This document shows positions 8,223 through 17,464 of a stretch of 51,759 bases of DNA, piece by piece. A program made the position numbers and the translations under genes. The stretch is taken from positions 1 through 51,759 of the forward strand of contig UQQU01000012.1 in NCBI GenBank assembly GCA_900543325.1. Reading direction: 5' to 3'. This DNA is from an uncultured Clostridium sp. GTDB lineage: Bacteria; Bacillota; Clostridia; Clostridiales; Clostridiaceae. A model generated the notes under the pieces. The model had not been told where the DNA came from and ran no database searches. It was given only the letters and a program-made list of their open reading frames with translations. The number at the start of each line of letters is the position of its first letter. Position 1 is the stretch's first letter.

Positions 8223-9185
8223 TTATTCATTACTAAATAATCCAGCACCTTTTATAATTTCTTGCTCTTCAAATAAACTTGAAACAGCCTCTCTATAATC
8301 TTTAGCTTTTTGTGCTTTCTTAATTTTTTTATAATATTTCTTATTGTCCGTAAATATATGTGACATATATCCCCAAAGCTCTTTCATTCTATACATTGCA
8401 TTTTTATCTTCATTTAAAAGAATTGTATAATTTTCAAAAACCTCATCATGGAATTCTTTTAAAATTTCTTTGCTAATAAAATTATTATCTTTAATTTCAC
8501 CAATTAACCCTGGATTAGCTAATATACCTCTTCCAAGCATTACTTTATCTATTTGCGGAAACTCATTTACTATATTATGATAATTTTCAGTAGTAAAAAT
8601 ATCCCCATTATAGCATATAGAATGCTTACTTAAAGATAAGGCATCTTTAAACACCTTTAGATTTGGTGTATTTCCATAAAAATCTTCTCTAGTTCTAGGA
8701 TGAATTATTAACTCTTCAAGAGGATATTTATTATAAATTTCAATAAGCTTATAAAACTCTTCTGGAAATTCTTTTCCTAATCTAGTTTTTATTGATATTT
8801 TCATATTATCAATTTTATATATTTCATCTAAAAATTTATCTAATTCATCTGGATAAGCAAGAAATCCTGAGCCCCTTTTCTTTGAAACAACTGTTCCTGC
8901 TGGACATCCTAAATTTAAATTAATTTCATCATATCCTAATTGTTTTAACTTATTTGCGGTTAATATAAAGCCTTCTGCATCATTAGTTAATATTTGTGGA
9001 ACTACATTTAAACCTTCATTGTTTTCTGGTAATAGATCTCTTAATTCCTTAGTTTTAAGGCTTAAACTTTGGTTAGGCACAATAAAGGGTGTAAAGTATT
9101 TATCTATATTATGAAAGTATTTTTCATAAGCATTTCTATATATGTGCCCTGTAATTCCTTCCATTGGTGCTAAATAATATTTCAT
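8223..9185 (-). CDS. dus: tRNA-dihydrouridine synthase family protein
   Basis: A 320-residue FMN-dependent TIM-barrel enzyme that reduces uridines in RNA, usually tRNA, to dihydrouridine. Signature features are APMEGITG at the start, NLGCPAGTVVSKKRGSGFL with catalytic Cys94, IKTRLGKE, HPRTR and the phosphate-binding NGDIFT and MLGRGILANPG. The ribosome site GAGGAG lies 8 bases before the ATG. Only 72 bases separate it from the upstream U32 gene with no terminator visible, so cotranscription with the two U32 genes is likely. The substrate position is not predictable. Confidence 0.9.
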   Translation of the reverse strand: MKYYLAPMEGITGHIYRNAYEKYFHNIDKYFTPFIVPNQSLSLKTKELRDLLPENNEGLNVVPQILTNDAEGFILTANKLKQLGYDEINLNLGCPAGTVVSKKRGSGFLAYPDELDKFLDEIYKIDNMKISIKTRLGKEFPEEFYKLIEIYNKYPLEELIIHPRTREDFYGNTPNLKVFKDALSLSKHSICYNGDIFTTENYHNIVNEFPQIDKVMLGRGILANPGLIGEIKDNNFISKEILKEFHDEVFENYTILLNEDKNAMYRMKELWGYMSHIFTDNKKYYKKIKKAQKAKDYREAVSSLFEEQEIIKGAGLFSNE

Positions 9186-9257
9186 GTAATTACTCCTCGT
9201 TTGTAAATATTCTAAAAAACATTATATCAGCCAAACACTTTATAATCTACATTAATA

Positions 9258-10244
9258 TTAATAATAACACTCTTTACTACATTTGCCTTTAAATAGCTTA
9301 TTTTTTATAGCTTTTTTATAATTCTCATCATCCTCAATATTTCCAATAATATTAATGGCTTGTTTTAATCCTATAATATCTTTTTCAATATCATCAATAT
9401 ACTTACCTCTTCCAACTACCTTTAGATGAGTAACTCCTGATTCCTTTAGCTTTTTTAATTCGCAAATACCACATCCTGTACTTCCTAAAAGATATAAATC
9501 ATTTTTATATTCATTTTCTAAATATAATTCCTCATCTTCAAGTTCTTTATAATAAAGCTCAAGCCTCTTATCAACATCAGGAAAATAATTAGCTTTCTCA
9601 TTTACTTTAGCTAAATCATATGGCATTGTGCATAAATGGCACATTTCATCACAATGCAAAGAGCTACAGAAAGCACCACTATAATGACATTTCTCATTTA
9701 AAATAAAAGCTTCATATTGCAAATTTTTTATCTTATTATTTTTTATACATGATTCTATATCTTCAATTGTATTTTTTCTATGAAAAACATATCTAGATAT
9801 ATTTAATTTATTTAAAAAATCTATTGCTAAACTATTTATTTCTGCACATTCTCCACTTAAATGTATAACACACTTCATTCCCTTTTCTTTTAAGTATAAT
9901 ATAAGTGCAATATCAGCTATAATAAATTCATTAAATCCAATACTTATTAAATCTTCTATTATACTAGCTATTTCTTCATACTGATCTTCTATATAATATA
10001 GATAATTAAATGCTATACTTACTGGAACCTTATACTTATCAACCATTTTTTTTAATATTTTCATATCTTCTAAAGAATTTATTTGAATATTATAATAAAG
10101 TACTTCTCTTCTATTTAAAGGAAAAAGGCTTCCATATTTTTTATTCCACTCATAAGGAACATACCCACAAAAAACTTCATCTGCCCCTGCTTTAACTAAT
10201 CTTATATAATCATCAATACATCCAAGTCCTGATACTATCTTCAT
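9258..10244 (-). CDS. U32-family protein (UbiU/TrhP-like) with a Cys cluster
   Basis: A 328-residue protein that begins with the U32 TIM-barrel pattern (LVKAGADEVFCGYVP). It keeps the U32 signature as YEAF..NEKCHYSGAFC around residues 178-193. Cysteines at 186, 193, 198, 202 and 205, a CGIC at 258-261 and a CSKEC tail suggest an Fe-S cluster. U32 members of known function are mostly prephenate-linked RNA hydroxylases (RlhA, TrhP) or the oxygen-independent UbiU-UbiV hydroxylases, not peptidases. It lies 14 bases after a second U32-like gene and upstream of dus, so an RNA-modification role is plausible but inferred. Confidence 0.8.
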   Translation of the reverse strand: MKIVSGLGCIDDYIRLVKAGADEVFCGYVPYEWNKKYGSLFPLNRREVLYYNIQINSLEDMKILKKMVDKYKVPVSIAFNYLYYIEDQYEEIASIIEDLISIGFNEFIIADIALILYLKEKGMKCVIHLSGECAEINSLAIDFLNKLNISRYVFHRKNTIEDIESCIKNNKIKNLQYEAFILNEKCHYSGAFCSSLHCDEMCHLCTMPYDLAKVNEKANYFPDVDKRLELYYKELEDEELYLENEYKNDLYLLGSTGCGICELKKLKESGVTHLKVVGRGKYIDDIEKDIIGLKQAINIIGNIEDDENYKKAIKNKLFKGKCSKECYY

Positions 10245-10258
10245 TTTATTTTCCTCAT

Positions 10259-11599
10259 TTATATAAAATTTAAAACTATTCTATCTATCCCATTATCTAT
10301 ATAATACTCTAACTTATTTAAATCCTTAAGCAATGTTTCATCAAAAGCAAATAGTGAATTATATCTTCCTACCATTTTTAAATGCTTTGGATAGGCAAAT
10401 ACATATTCCTTGCAATACATTAGACATCCTTTAGCAAGTTTTTGATTACCTCTATCCATTGTTGTACACATTGCATATAATGTACAATATTGAGATGTAT
10501 TAGTTACATAAAAGGGAATATGTAAACTATGGTTTCCTTCTGCAATTTCAATATCATACCCACAATTTTCATATTCATATCTTTTTATATTATTTTCATT
10601 TAAAAATCTATTAAAAATATGGCTATTAAGATTATTTTTTGCTATTAATTTCTTATTCTCCTCATATCCTTTTTTATAAATATATCTTGGATCTTTCTTT
10701 CTTTTATTTAATAATACTCCTAGGTTAAGGGTAAAATAATCATTTTTATCCTCTACTAGCTTTATCATTCCCCAATCATTTATTACAATTTCTATATTTT
10801 TATTGTTCTCAATACACCAATTATATAGCTTCTCTATTATGCATCTAGTTTTTTCTATATAGCACTCTCTTATATATGTAAAACATATTGTAATTTCTAA
10901 ATTTTCTTCTTTAGCTTTTTTAATGATTTTAATTAGCAAATCAAAACTTGGAAATAAATTATGACAAAACTCATTTCCAATATAAATCCTAGAAATATTA
11001 TCTTTAAATAATTTATGTCCATCTATAAAATTATCTTTTAAATATTCATTCTTAAAGTTTTCTATGTCTTTCCCTAGATATTTCTTATATAAATCATAAT
11101 TATCTATTTTAATAGCTAGCTCTATTGATTTTGTAATATTAGTATCATAACTTTCAAAATTTAATTTTGATAGCCAATTATATTTTTGATTAGAATAGTA
11201 TTCGTAAAAATCATAATCTAATTCTGCTGGATAATTAATCATTTCTTTAGAGAACTCATTATCATCACTATATCCTCTAAGTCTAACATAGTTGGAATAA
11301 TCCCTAAAACTCCTTCTGACATTATTAAAATAAACTTCATCATTAATATCTAATTTATAAGATATATAAAAATCATTTTTTTCAATTGCTACAATATTAT
11401 AATCTTCTATAATTACTTCTTCATATCTAGACTCACAGAATATATAAAATACTACTTTTATCTCATTTATATTCTCTGTCTCTTCTGATATACGAAAAGT
11501 TAACCTTTTTGGAGATATTTTAAGTACTCTAACTTCATTATTATTTAATAAACAACTTATTAATCCTGCTGGAAATAATTCTATCTCTTCCCGTTCCAA
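10259..11599 (-). CDS. U32-like partner protein (UbiV-like C-terminal half), unknown N-terminal domain
   Basis: A 446-residue protein. Residues 1-110 look like a beta-rich domain of unknown type. From about 200 on it resembles the U32/UbiV barrel: RIYIGNEFCHNLFPS, EIVINDWGMIKL and LGVLLNKRKKDPRY, the last matching the usual LGRLLNxQKRDPR. Four cysteines at 372, 378, 392 and 396 (C-x5-C-x13-C-x3-C) could hold a 4Fe-4S cluster. The start is a TTG with AAGGGA about 7 bases upstream; no ATG is available near it. Adjacent to a second U32 protein, as UbiU and UbiV are, although clostridia do not make ubiquinone. Confidence 0.72.
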   Translation of the reverse strand: MEREEIELFPAGLISCLLNNNEVRVLKISPKRLTFRISEETENINEIKVVFYIFCESRYEEVIIEDYNIVAIEKNDFYISYKLDINDEVYFNNVRRSFRDYSNYVRLRGYSDDNEFSKEMINYPAELDYDFYEYYSNQKYNWLSKLNFESYDTNITKSIELAIKIDNYDLYKKYLGKDIENFKNEYLKDNFIDGHKLFKDNISRIYIGNEFCHNLFPSFDLLIKIIKKAKEENLEITICFTYIRECYIEKTRCIIEKLYNWCIENNKNIEIVINDWGMIKLVEDKNDYFTLNLGVLLNKRKKDPRYIYKKGYEENKKLIAKNNLNSHIFNRFLNENNIKRYEYENCGYDIEIAEGNHSLHIPFYVTNTSQYCTLYAMCTTMDRGNQKLAKGCLMYCKEYVFAYPKHLKMVGRYNSLFAFDETLLKDLNKLEYYIDNGIDRIVLNFI

Positions 11600-11676
11600 A
11601 ACAATCCCTTCCCTTACTTTTATTAATAATAAATATTATATATCACTTATTTATACCACTATTTACGTAATAACTG

Positions 11677-11706
11677 CAAAAAAATCCACAACAATTGTTG
11701 TGGATT
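11677..11706 (-). terminator. Terminator of the MerR/TipA-like gene
   Basis: A perfect 24-bp palindrome (AATCCACAACAA and its complement, 11683-11706) is followed on the minus strand by seven T residues. It lies 22 bases after the stop codon of the MerR gene. Confidence 0.88.
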
Positions 11707-11728
11707 ATAAATTCTAAAATAAACCTTC

Positions 11729-12460
11729 TTATTTTGCGCAATATATTTCAATTGCCTTTGCCATGAATTTCGCTGTTCCTTCTCCATATTTATCTATATT
11801 TTCTTTAAATCTTTCATCTCCTATATACATTAAACCTAAACAACTTAAAATTTCCTTTGTGCAATTATAGAAGTTTGATGTTATATATGATTGCCATTTT
11901 TCAACTAAGCTTTGTATAATATCACTATTTGGATCTTCCTCTCTATTATCAGCAAATTCTTTTAATATTTCTACCATTCCTTCATTAATTTCATTCCATG
12001 AATTTCCATCATAACTACTTGTCTTTTTCTCATACTCCTTATATGCATCAGTATTGCCCCAACGATTTTTAACTTCCTCTGCATATTTTCTTTTATTTTC
12101 TTCAATTTTACTATTATCAAACTCTTTAAAGCTCATATTATTATCTCCTTTTATTGTTTTATCTATTAAGGTAATTAATCCATCTATTCTTTTTCTTTTT
12201 TCTATAAGAAATTCTTTATGCTTATTTAATGCTTCATTTTTATCATAGTTAGGATTTAGCATTATTTCTTTTATTTCATTTAATGGGAAATCTAATTCTC
12301 TAAAAAATAATATTTGTTGCAACCTTTCTAAATCTTCACTGGAATACATTCTGTATCCAGCTTCCGTAGTTTCACTTGGTTTTAAAAGTTCAATTTCATC
12401 ATAATAATGAAGTGTTCTTACTGTAATACCACTTAACTTCGCTACTTCGCTTATTTTCAT
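11729..12460 (-). CDS. MerR-family regulator with TipAS effector domain
   Basis: A 243-residue protein. The N-terminal MerR winged helix starts MKISEVAKLSGITVRTLHYYDEIG-like (here ..DEIELLKPSE), followed by a coiled-coil dimerisation helix to about residue 105. The C-terminal 130 residues form a TipAS-type helical antibiotic-recognition domain (RWGNTDAYKEYEKKTSSY is characteristic). TipA-like proteins bind thiopeptides or other drugs and activate transcription from promoters with over-long spacers. Such a promoter with a dyad lies directly upstream, so autoactivation is likely. No obvious drug transporter is adjacent. Confidence 0.88.
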   Translation of the reverse strand: MKISEVAKLSGITVRTLHYYDEIELLKPSETTEAGYRMYSSEDLERLQQILFFRELDFPLNEIKEIMLNPNYDKNEALNKHKEFLIEKRKRIDGLITLIDKTIKGDNNMSFKEFDNSKIEENKRKYAEEVKNRWGNTDAYKEYEKKTSSYDGNSWNEINEGMVEILKEFADNREEDPNSDIIQSLVEKWQSYITSNFYNCTKEILSCLGLMYIGDERFKENIDKYGEGTAKFMAKAIEIYCAK

Positions 12461-12544
12461 TTTTATTCAACCTCTTTTTTATAAATCAATAGATATCTTT
12501 AATTTACTTATTATAGCTATAACTTTTTTCCTACTACATATATA

Positions 12545-12575
12545 ACTATAATCTATGACGTAACGTTATAGTCAA
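12545..12575 (-). promoter_or_regulatory. MerR-type promoter with 19-bp spacer and dyad operator
   Basis: TTGACT (12570-12575) and TATAGT (12545-12550) are separated by 19 bases on the minus strand, the hallmark of MerR-activated promoters. The spacer region carries a 9-bp dyad centred on one base: CTATGACGT-A-ACGTTATAG (12553-12571), 8 of 9 pairs matching. It drives the TipA-like gene itself. Confidence 0.8.
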
Positions 12576-12750
12576 CGAAAAATTTAAAATAATATTTTTA
12601 TTTTCTTTAATATCTTATATCCAAAAATTCACAATTTGCTAATGATAACCTATTTCTTTCTTGCAGAGGCTTTGAGAGAACATTATACTTATAATTAGTA
12701 ACATATTTTGCTATATTTAATAAATACAATTTGTAATGAAAGGATTATAT

Positions 12751-14169
12751 ATGAGAAAAAAAGATATATTAGAGCTAAAAAAGCGTTTTAAAAAAGATCA
12801 CTGTACTTTCACAAAAATGTGTGGTTGTTACGTTAATGGTGAAAAAAATATTTTATTAAAATTTAGAGAAACATTTTTAAATTTAGAAGAAGATGATTAT
12901 TTCAAATACCTAGAAATTGCTAAGAAAGTTTTATCTGGAACTATTGGTAACAATATTTTAGAGCTTAACTTTGAACTTAATGAAGAACACATAAATGAAA
13001 AGCAACTTTCTTTTATGAAACTAAAAAATAGTGGCTTAAAAGATGATACTTTACTTGATGAATTCTACAATTCAATTATCGAAAATTATGATTATACCGG
13101 TAACTTCCTAATACTTATATTCCACGATGCTTACGATGTTATTACTAAAACTAAAGATAATGCAAAGTTAGATGAATCTGAAGAAGTGTATGAATATATT
13201 CTTTGTGCAATATGCCCAGTTGAACTATCTAAGGCTGGACTTAGATACTTCGAGGAAGAAAATACAATTAAATCTCGTACAAGAGATTGGGTTGTTGAAG
13301 CACCAAGTAATGGATTTGTATTTCCTGCCTTTATAAATCGTAGTTCTGATGTTAATTCTATTATGTACTATACAAAAAATGCAAAAGATACACATCCTGA
13401 ACTAATGGAAAATGCTTTAGGCTGTCCAACAAAACAAACTCATACAGAACAAAAGGAAGTATTTAATGATATTATCCGCGATGCTCTTGGTCCTGATGAA
13501 AAGAAATCTGATCATTTCTTTATGGAGATTCAAGAAAGCCTAAACAATAAAATTGAAGAACATAATAGTATTTATGAAGAATCTGATGTGCCAATAGTTT
13601 TAACTAATGATGTTGTTCAAGAAATATTATCTCTAAGTGGTGTTCCTGAGGAAGTTACTACTAAAATAGAAAAATCATATACAGAAAACTTTGGCGATAC
13701 CCCTCCTGTGGCAGAAATATTACTAGATAATAAAGCCCTTGCTGCAAAAGCTCAAAAGAAAAAAGAAGAAATGCTTGAGAGGCAAGTAAAAATACTTGAA
13801 AATAAACTTGAAAGAGTAACTCAAGCCTCTTCAGCAGATTCAGAAAGTGAAAAAAATCCATTAGAGTTAGAAGATGAAGCTGCTATAGAAGTAGATTCTT
13901 CTAATATTACTTCAGAAGATATCAATGATTCTATATCAAAAGATAATTCTGATACTGATCTTAACACTAATACAGAGACATCTGAAACTTCAGATGAAAG
14001 TATGTATGATTCTACTAATACAAATGAAAACTATGATATTGTACTAAAAGTAAAACCTGAAAAGGTACCTCAAATAAAATCACAAATAATTGACGGTAAA
14101 AAATATCTTGTTATTCCTATTGATGAAAATGAACAAACTACTGTAAACGGCATTGATAGCTTAATTTAA
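12751..14169 (+). CDS. DUF4317 family protein
   Basis: A 472-residue soluble protein of a clostridial family of unknown function. It opens with the conserved pattern KKDILELKKRFKKDHCTFTK followed by MCGCYVNGEKN. A coiled-coil stretch (about 330-355, KAQKKKEEMLERQVKILENK) leads to a Ser/Asp/Glu/Thr-rich low-complexity region (about 360-430) and a short conserved tail. The ATG at 12751 is chosen over one 15 bases upstream because AAAGGA lies 7 bases before it. Monocistronic; a terminator follows. Confidence 0.82.
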   Translation: MRKKDILELKKRFKKDHCTFTKMCGCYVNGEKNILLKFRETFLNLEEDDYFKYLEIAKKVLSGTIGNNILELNFELNEEHINEKQLSFMKLKNSGLKDDTLLDEFYNSIIENYDYTGNFLILIFHDAYDVITKTKDNAKLDESEEVYEYILCAICPVELSKAGLRYFEEENTIKSRTRDWVVEAPSNGFVFPAFINRSSDVNSIMYYTKNAKDTHPELMENALGCPTKQTHTEQKEVFNDIIRDALGPDEKKSDHFFMEIQESLNNKIEEHNSIYEESDVPIVLTNDVVQEILSLSGVPEEVTTKIEKSYTENFGDTPPVAEILLDNKALAAKAQKKKEEMLERQVKILENKLERVTQASSADSESEKNPLELEDEAAIEVDSSNITSEDINDSISKDNSDTDLNTNTETSETSDESMYDSTNTNENYDIVLKVKPEKVPQIKSQIIDGKKYLVIPIDENEQTTVNGIDSLI

Positions 14170-14190
14170 GTAATATACTTCTAACACCCA

Positions 14191-14232
14191 AAATGGTATG
14201 TATTAAAATAATTTCTTATACATACCATTTTT
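14191..14232. terminator. Bidirectional terminator between DUF4317 gene and mgtC
   Basis: AAATGGTATGTAT pairs with ATACATACCATTT around a 16-base loop. Poly-T follows on the plus strand and TTT on the minus strand, between convergent genes. Confidence 0.85.
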
Positions 14233-14256
14233 ATTTTAAAATATTAAAGTTTATGT

Positions 14257-14958
14257 TTAATGTTCTATTAACTCTACCTTTTCAGCTTCATTTATACACA
14301 TTATATCTGTTAATATATCACTAATATCAAGTTCATCATCAATATTTATTTTAAATCTAAGCCTAACCCCTTCACTATTAGACCTCTTTTGCATTTCAAT
14401 AGATATAATATCTCCACCTGTACTCCTTATCATATCTTTTACTGCTTCAACAGTTGTAGTTATATTCCCGTTTATTCCCACTTGTATATGTGCGTGAGAA
14501 TTTCTAGATATTGAAACCAAATTTTTTATTTTAAATACATCATTTAAAAATGCATATGCTACAAGAGTAATCACTGCTGAAGCAATGTATATACCTGATC
14601 CTACTGCAAGACCTATTATAGCTGCAAAACATATAGATGCTGCTGTAGTTAAGCCTTTTACACTTCTTTTATCCTTTAATATTGTTCCTGCCCCTAAAAA
14701 TCCTATACCTGAAATATATTGTCCAGCTAATCTGAACACATCATTCTCTCCACCATTAATACGATAATATTCTAAAGATGTTATTTGAATTAATAAGCCT
14801 ACAAGTCCAACCATAACGTGAGTTCTTATTCCTACTACCATTCCTTTTTTCTCTCTATTATATCCTATTGCTCCAGCAAGAATTGCGCATATAATTATTT
14901 TAAATGTAATAACTACTGATATTCTAAATGTTTCACTATTAATAAACTCTATTATCAT
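14257..14958 (-). CDS. MgtC/SapB family membrane protein
   Basis: A 233-residue protein with five predicted membrane segments in the first 140 residues and the MgtC signatures AGAIGYNREKKGMVVGIRTH and YISGIGFLGAGTI. A soluble ACT-like domain follows (about 155-230, HIQVGINGN..). MgtC proteins act in adaptation to low magnesium and in control of ATP synthase or potassium balance in pathogens; its role here is not known. GGAGGTGA lies 8 bases before the ATG. No M-box or other riboswitch was seen in the short leader. Confidence 0.9.
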   Translation of the reverse strand: MIIEFINSETFRISVVITFKIIICAILAGAIGYNREKKGMVVGIRTHVMVGLVGLLIQITSLEYYRINGGENDVFRLAGQYISGIGFLGAGTILKDKRSVKGLTTAASICFAAIIGLAVGSGIYIASAVITLVAYAFLNDVFKIKNLVSISRNSHAHIQVGINGNITTTVEAVKDMIRSTGGDIISIEMQKRSNSEGVRLRFKINIDDELDISDILTDIMCINEAEKVELIEH

Positions 14959-15074
14959 AAAATACTCACCTCCATAAACTTAATAAAAACTATATATATT
15001 ATAAATTAATACTCGAACATTTAATCAAAATTATTCATAAACTACTATATTTAGTAATTAAAAGAGAGGTCTTT

Positions 15075-15587
15075 ATGTTATTTTATAGTAAACTAAAAGA
15101 TTTATATCATAAACTAATTTTATCCAAATATATAATAGTTCATAATTATAGAATTCCACCAAATTACAATAATACCTCTACACAATTTGTAAATAATAAT
15201 AATTTATCTAGCACTACTAAATATCTTATTTGGGTAGATACTAATAATTTTCAAGTAAATATTTTTTCAGGCTCTAAAAATAACTGGAAATTAATAAAGA
15301 ATTATATTTGTTCCATTGGAAAACCTTCTACACCTACACCTTTAGGAACATTTAAAGTTGGTGCCAAAGGATTTTCATTTGGCGAAAACCATGGATATAT
15401 TTGTTATTATTATACACAATTTAAAGGAAATTATCTTTTCCATTCAATTATATATAACTTAGATAATACAGTTAGAGATGGTCGACTTGGATATAAAATC
15501 AGTAATGGATGTATTAGACTTGCTAAAGTAAATGCTAAATGGATTTATGATAATATTCCATATGGAACTACTGTTTTTATAAGTTAA
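15075..15587 (+). CDS. L,D-transpeptidase (YkuD domain)
   Basis: A 170-residue protein with a YkuD catalytic domain (about 50-170): GKPSTPTPLGTFKV, FHSII with His123, and SNGCIRLA with catalytic Cys146. The usual SHGC is SNGC here, a variant also seen in clostridia. Such enzymes make 3-3 peptidoglycan cross-links or attach proteins to the wall. There is no clear signal peptide or membrane helix; the first 30 residues are polar/aromatic. GAGAGG lies 6 bases before the ATG. Confidence 0.85.
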   Translation: MLFYSKLKDLYHKLILSKYIIVHNYRIPPNYNNTSTQFVNNNNLSSTTKYLIWVDTNNFQVNIFSGSKNNWKLIKNYICSIGKPSTPTPLGTFKVGAKGFSFGENHGYICYYYTQFKGNYLFHSIIYNLDNTVRDGRLGYKISNGCIRLAKVNAKWIYDNIPYGTTVFIS

Positions 15588-15640
15588 AGAATGAATCATG
15601 AAAGTTGAAAATGAAAGATAAAACTATATATTTATAGTTT

Positions 15641-15682
15641 AAGCTGTATCACAAATATTTTGTAGAATACAGCTTATTTTTA
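15641..15682 (+). terminator. Terminator downstream of the L,D-transpeptidase gene
   Basis: AAGCTGTAT pairs with ATACAGCTT (9 bp, 17-base loop), followed by ATTTTTATA on the plus strand. Confidence 0.75.
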
Positions 15683-15743
15683 TACTATACGTATTATAAT
15701 ACTAATGACTAATTATACAATATCATCTCTAATTTTGATTTCT

Positions 15744-17264
15744 CTACAGTAGTTTAAATTCATTTTCATGTTTATTTACTAAATCTTCAACTATATATGG
15801 AAGCTTTTCAATAATATGAGATGCATTAACACAAAACATATCTTTTGATAATACATCTCCACAATATCCATGAATATATGCTCCTAATATTGCAGCCTTA
15901 AAAACATCATATCCCTGGCCTATAAAAGAGGCAATAATTCCTGTAAGTGCATCCCCCATACCTCCTGATGCCATTTTACTACTTCCTGTTGAATTTATAA
16001 AAACTTCTGTGCCATCAGTTATTATAGTATTATATCCCTTTAATAATACTATCACATCATATTTCTTCGCAAATTTAACTGCAATTTCTATTCTATCCTC
16101 AATCAATTTATTAATAGGTATACCTGTAAGTCTAGACATTTCTCCCATATGTGGTGTTATTACAATCCTTCTATTACTATTCTTTAATAATTCTAAATTA
16201 TCTTTTAATACATTTAATGCATCTGCATCAAGAACTACAGAACATCCTTCCTTAGAAAGAATATTTTTTACCTGTTTAAATGTAAATTCATCATTTCCCA
16301 TACCAGGTCCCATTGCAATACTATCACTATTTGATATAACATCTTCAAATGTATTATTTTCATATGACATTGACATAGCTTCTACTAATTTACTTTTTAA
16401 AATGTCTACTATATCTTTCTTTGTACAAAGAGTAACTAGCCCTGCCCCACTTCTTACGGCTGATACCGTTGAAATATATGCTGCACCTGTAAACTTTTCA
16501 GATCCTGCTATAATAGTAACTCTTCCAAAATTACCTTTATGTGAATACTTATTTCTCTTTTTTATAATATTTTTTATATCATTTATTTCTATTAGGTATT
16601 CTTTATTATGAAATTTATTAACTACATAATCTGGTACACCTATTTTTTCAATTATTATACTACCTGTGTATTTTTCACTTTCATAATCTAAAAAGCCTTT
16701 TTTATAAACTTCAAAAGAAACAGTTTTATCAGCTTCAATAGAATTACCTAAAATTCCAAAGCTATCGCATTTCATTCCTGAAGGTATATCTATAGAAAGT
16801 GTGTAAGCGCTTTTTTCATTTATTATCTTAATAACTTCATCATATATTCCTTCTATTTTTCTACTTAAGCCTATTCCAAAAATTGCATCAATAGTCATGC
16901 TATTTTCACTTAGAGCTTCCCTTAGATTTATAATATCTTCACTTTTAGTAATATGCTTTATATTAACTCTCATATTTTTTAAAATATTATAGTTTGCTTC
17001 ACAATCTTTACTCATTGAATGATTACCTACTATGAATATATCTATTTTCATATTCATACTAAAGATATGACGTGCAACAGCTAAACCATCGCCTCCATTA
17101 TTACCAGTTCCACATACTATAGTAAATGATTTAAAGTTTTCAAAATCTATATTTTTAACAACTTTTAATGCAGCATTTTCCATAAGAACAATTGAAGGAA
17201 TCTTTAAATCATTTATGCAATAATTATCCATATTCCTTATTAAATCTGACTTTCCTATTTTCAA
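15744..17264 (-). CDS. nnr: Bifunctional NAD(P)HX epimerase / ADP-dependent dehydratase
   Basis: A 506-residue fusion that repairs hydrated NADH and NADPH. The N-terminal YjeF_N half (1-210) carries CGTGNNGGDGLAVARH and DAIFGIGLSR. The C-terminal ribokinase-like dehydratase half shows HKGNFGRVTIIAGS, AMGPGMGND, VLDADALN, ITPHMGEMSRL and GGMGDALTGIIASF. The start is TTG with AAAGGTGA about 8 bases upstream; no ATG fits. Transcribed alone, opposite the Crp-like gene. Confidence 0.93.
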   Translation of the reverse strand: MKIGKSDLIRNMDNYCINDLKIPSIVLMENAALKVVKNIDFENFKSFTIVCGTGNNGGDGLAVARHIFSMNMKIDIFIVGNHSMSKDCEANYNILKNMRVNIKHITKSEDIINLREALSENSMTIDAIFGIGLSRKIEGIYDEVIKIINEKSAYTLSIDIPSGMKCDSFGILGNSIEADKTVSFEVYKKGFLDYESEKYTGSIIIEKIGVPDYVVNKFHNKEYLIEINDIKNIIKKRNKYSHKGNFGRVTIIAGSEKFTGAAYISTVSAVRSGAGLVTLCTKKDIVDILKSKLVEAMSMSYENNTFEDVISNSDSIAMGPGMGNDEFTFKQVKNILSKEGCSVVLDADALNVLKDNLELLKNSNRRIVITPHMGEMSRLTGIPINKLIEDRIEIAVKFAKKYDVIVLLKGYNTIITDGTEVFINSTGSSKMASGGMGDALTGIIASFIGQGYDVFKAAILGAYIHGYCGDVLSKDMFCVNASHIIEKLPYIVEDLVNKHENEFKLL

Positions 17265-17464
17265 AATCTCATCACCTTTTACAAAATTAATTTATATATT
17301 TATAATTATATCATTATTTAACTATTACCTATTTATTTTTCCTAATTTACTTCCTTATTATCTTTCTAAAGTTTTTGGACATTTGTCCTTATTTTTTTCT
17401 TACCACTTCCTTAAAAGAATTAATATGATATAATTACTTTACTTAACTAATAAGGAGAATTGCA

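Noticed and set aside
9258..10244. Peptidase label for the U32 protein
   Set aside because: Most U32 proteins with proven function are RNA or quinone hydroxylation factors with Fe-S clusters; the sequence shows a Cys cluster and no protease triad.
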